A stretch of DNA of 5,635 nt from Bacillota bacterium. Lineage in GTDB: Bacteria; Bacillota; UBA4882; UBA10575. The notes beneath the pieces are model-generated. The model searched no databases. It was not told the origin of the DNA and was given only the letters and a program-made list of their open reading frames with translations. Position 1 is the first letter of the stretch. Every line of letters starts with the position of its first letter. The stretch spans positions 1-5,635 of the forward strand of contig JAAZDX010000175.1 in NCBI GenBank assembly GCA_012512605.1, given 5' to 3'. This document shows positions 5,190 to 5,635 of the stretch, in pieces. Both the position numbers and the translations under genes were made by a program.

Positions 5190-5635
5190 CTATTTCTTAA
5201 GGTCACCAGTGACGTCGTCCAGCTTTGGTCCTTTACCAATGGCGTCCCGCATCGCCGTGTCAGCCTGAATATTCTGGAGCTGGTAGTAGTCCATCACACC
5301 AATCTTTCCTGAACGCAGTGCTTCTGCCAAAGCCCGTGGTACCTCAGCCTCGGCTTCCACAACGCGGGCCCGCATCTCTTGAACCTGGGCTTTCATCTCC
5401 TGCTCCCGCGCAAGGGCCGCAAACCGCCGCTCCGACGCTTTCGCCTGCGCAATATTCTTATCGGCTTCCGCTTGGTCGATCTGGAGTTTGGCCCCGATAT
5501 TCCGGCCCACATCCACGTCGGCAATGTCAATCGAAAGGATCTCAAAGGCGGTACCGGCATCCAGTCCTTTTTCCAATACAGTTTGGGAGATCCGGTCCGG
5601 GTTCTCAAGAACATCCTTATGGCTATCTGCAGAAC
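5190..5635 (-). CDS. floA: Flotillin-like protein FloA, C-terminal part (5' end outside the window)
   Basis: FloA is a membrane-associated scaffold that organises functional membrane microdomains in Bacillota. The window shows its last 147 residues, out of roughly 330 for the family. They begin SADSHKDVLENPDRISQTVL, continue with KGLDAGTAFEILSIDIADVD and VGRNIGAKLQ, then the long Ala/Glu/Lys-rich flotillin helix (EADKNIAQAK...AEAEVPRALAEAL), and end with GVMDYYQLQNIQADTAMRDAIG. The open frame runs on to the window edge; an apparent start at 5576 is an internal TTG codon and not the true N-terminus. The C-terminal tail after MRDAIG is charged (KGPKLDDVTGDLKK). FloA is usually preceded by an NfeD-like gene, which would lie outside this window. 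Its TAG stop overlaps the ribosome site of the next gene. Identification is confident. Confidence 0.93.
   Translation of the reverse strand, partial: SADSHKDVLENPDRISQTVLEKGLDAGTAFEILSIDIADVDVGRNIGAKLQIDQAEADKNIAQAKASERRFAALAREQEMKAQVQEMRARVVEAEAEVPRALAEALRSGKIGVMDYYQLQNIQADTAMRDAIGKGPKLDDVTGDLKK

Overview
The window looks like chromosomal DNA of a Bacillota-type (Firmicutes) bacterium, probably from an anaerobic or environmental lineage. The reasons are strong AAGGAGG-type ribosome sites, sigma-A promoters with extended -10 boxes, U-tract hairpin terminators, a flotillin-like FloA gene, and an acyltransferase of a form I associate with anaerobic Bacillota. All convincing genes lie on the minus strand, so transcription runs from high to low coordinates. 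The genus cannot be fixed from the sequence.

Right end (about 4565-5635): the C-terminal half of FloA, cut by the window edge, is followed 11 bases later by a gene for an unrecognised 176-residue protein with one N-terminal membrane segment and a proline-rich middle. A near-symmetric hairpin terminator closes this unit. Middle (about 2973-4484): a single-gene unit has its own extended -10 promoter, a DRE-TIM (LeuA/homocitrate/Re-citrate synthase family) acyltransferase and a GC-rich terminator. Base overlap between the ribosome site and the upstream GTG indicates that the real start is the ATG at 4435. Left-centre (about 464-2847): a CUT1 carbohydrate ABC transporter operon runs permease 1, permease 2, solute-binding protein. 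It has an extended -10 promoter and an imperfect LacI-like palindrome over the predicted transcription start. No ATPase is present, as is usual for CUT1 systems that share one ATPase encoded elsewhere.

Left end (1 to about 463): the solute-binding protein gene does not continue as expected. After about 130 residues the reading frame passes into about 136 residues unlike a binding protein, ending in a Gly/Arg-rich tail (GIGSGRSSGYGRYEV) that resembles small phage or prophage proteins. The stop codon touches the ribosome site of another gene that runs off the window, which is phage-like packing. The open frame at 53-853 is therefore best read as a chimera. Either a mobile element or deletion joined the transporter operon to phage-type DNA, or two contigs were misassembled. 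This junction is the most unusual thing in the window. I see no convincing new defence system, CRISPR array, RNA gene or complete mobile element.
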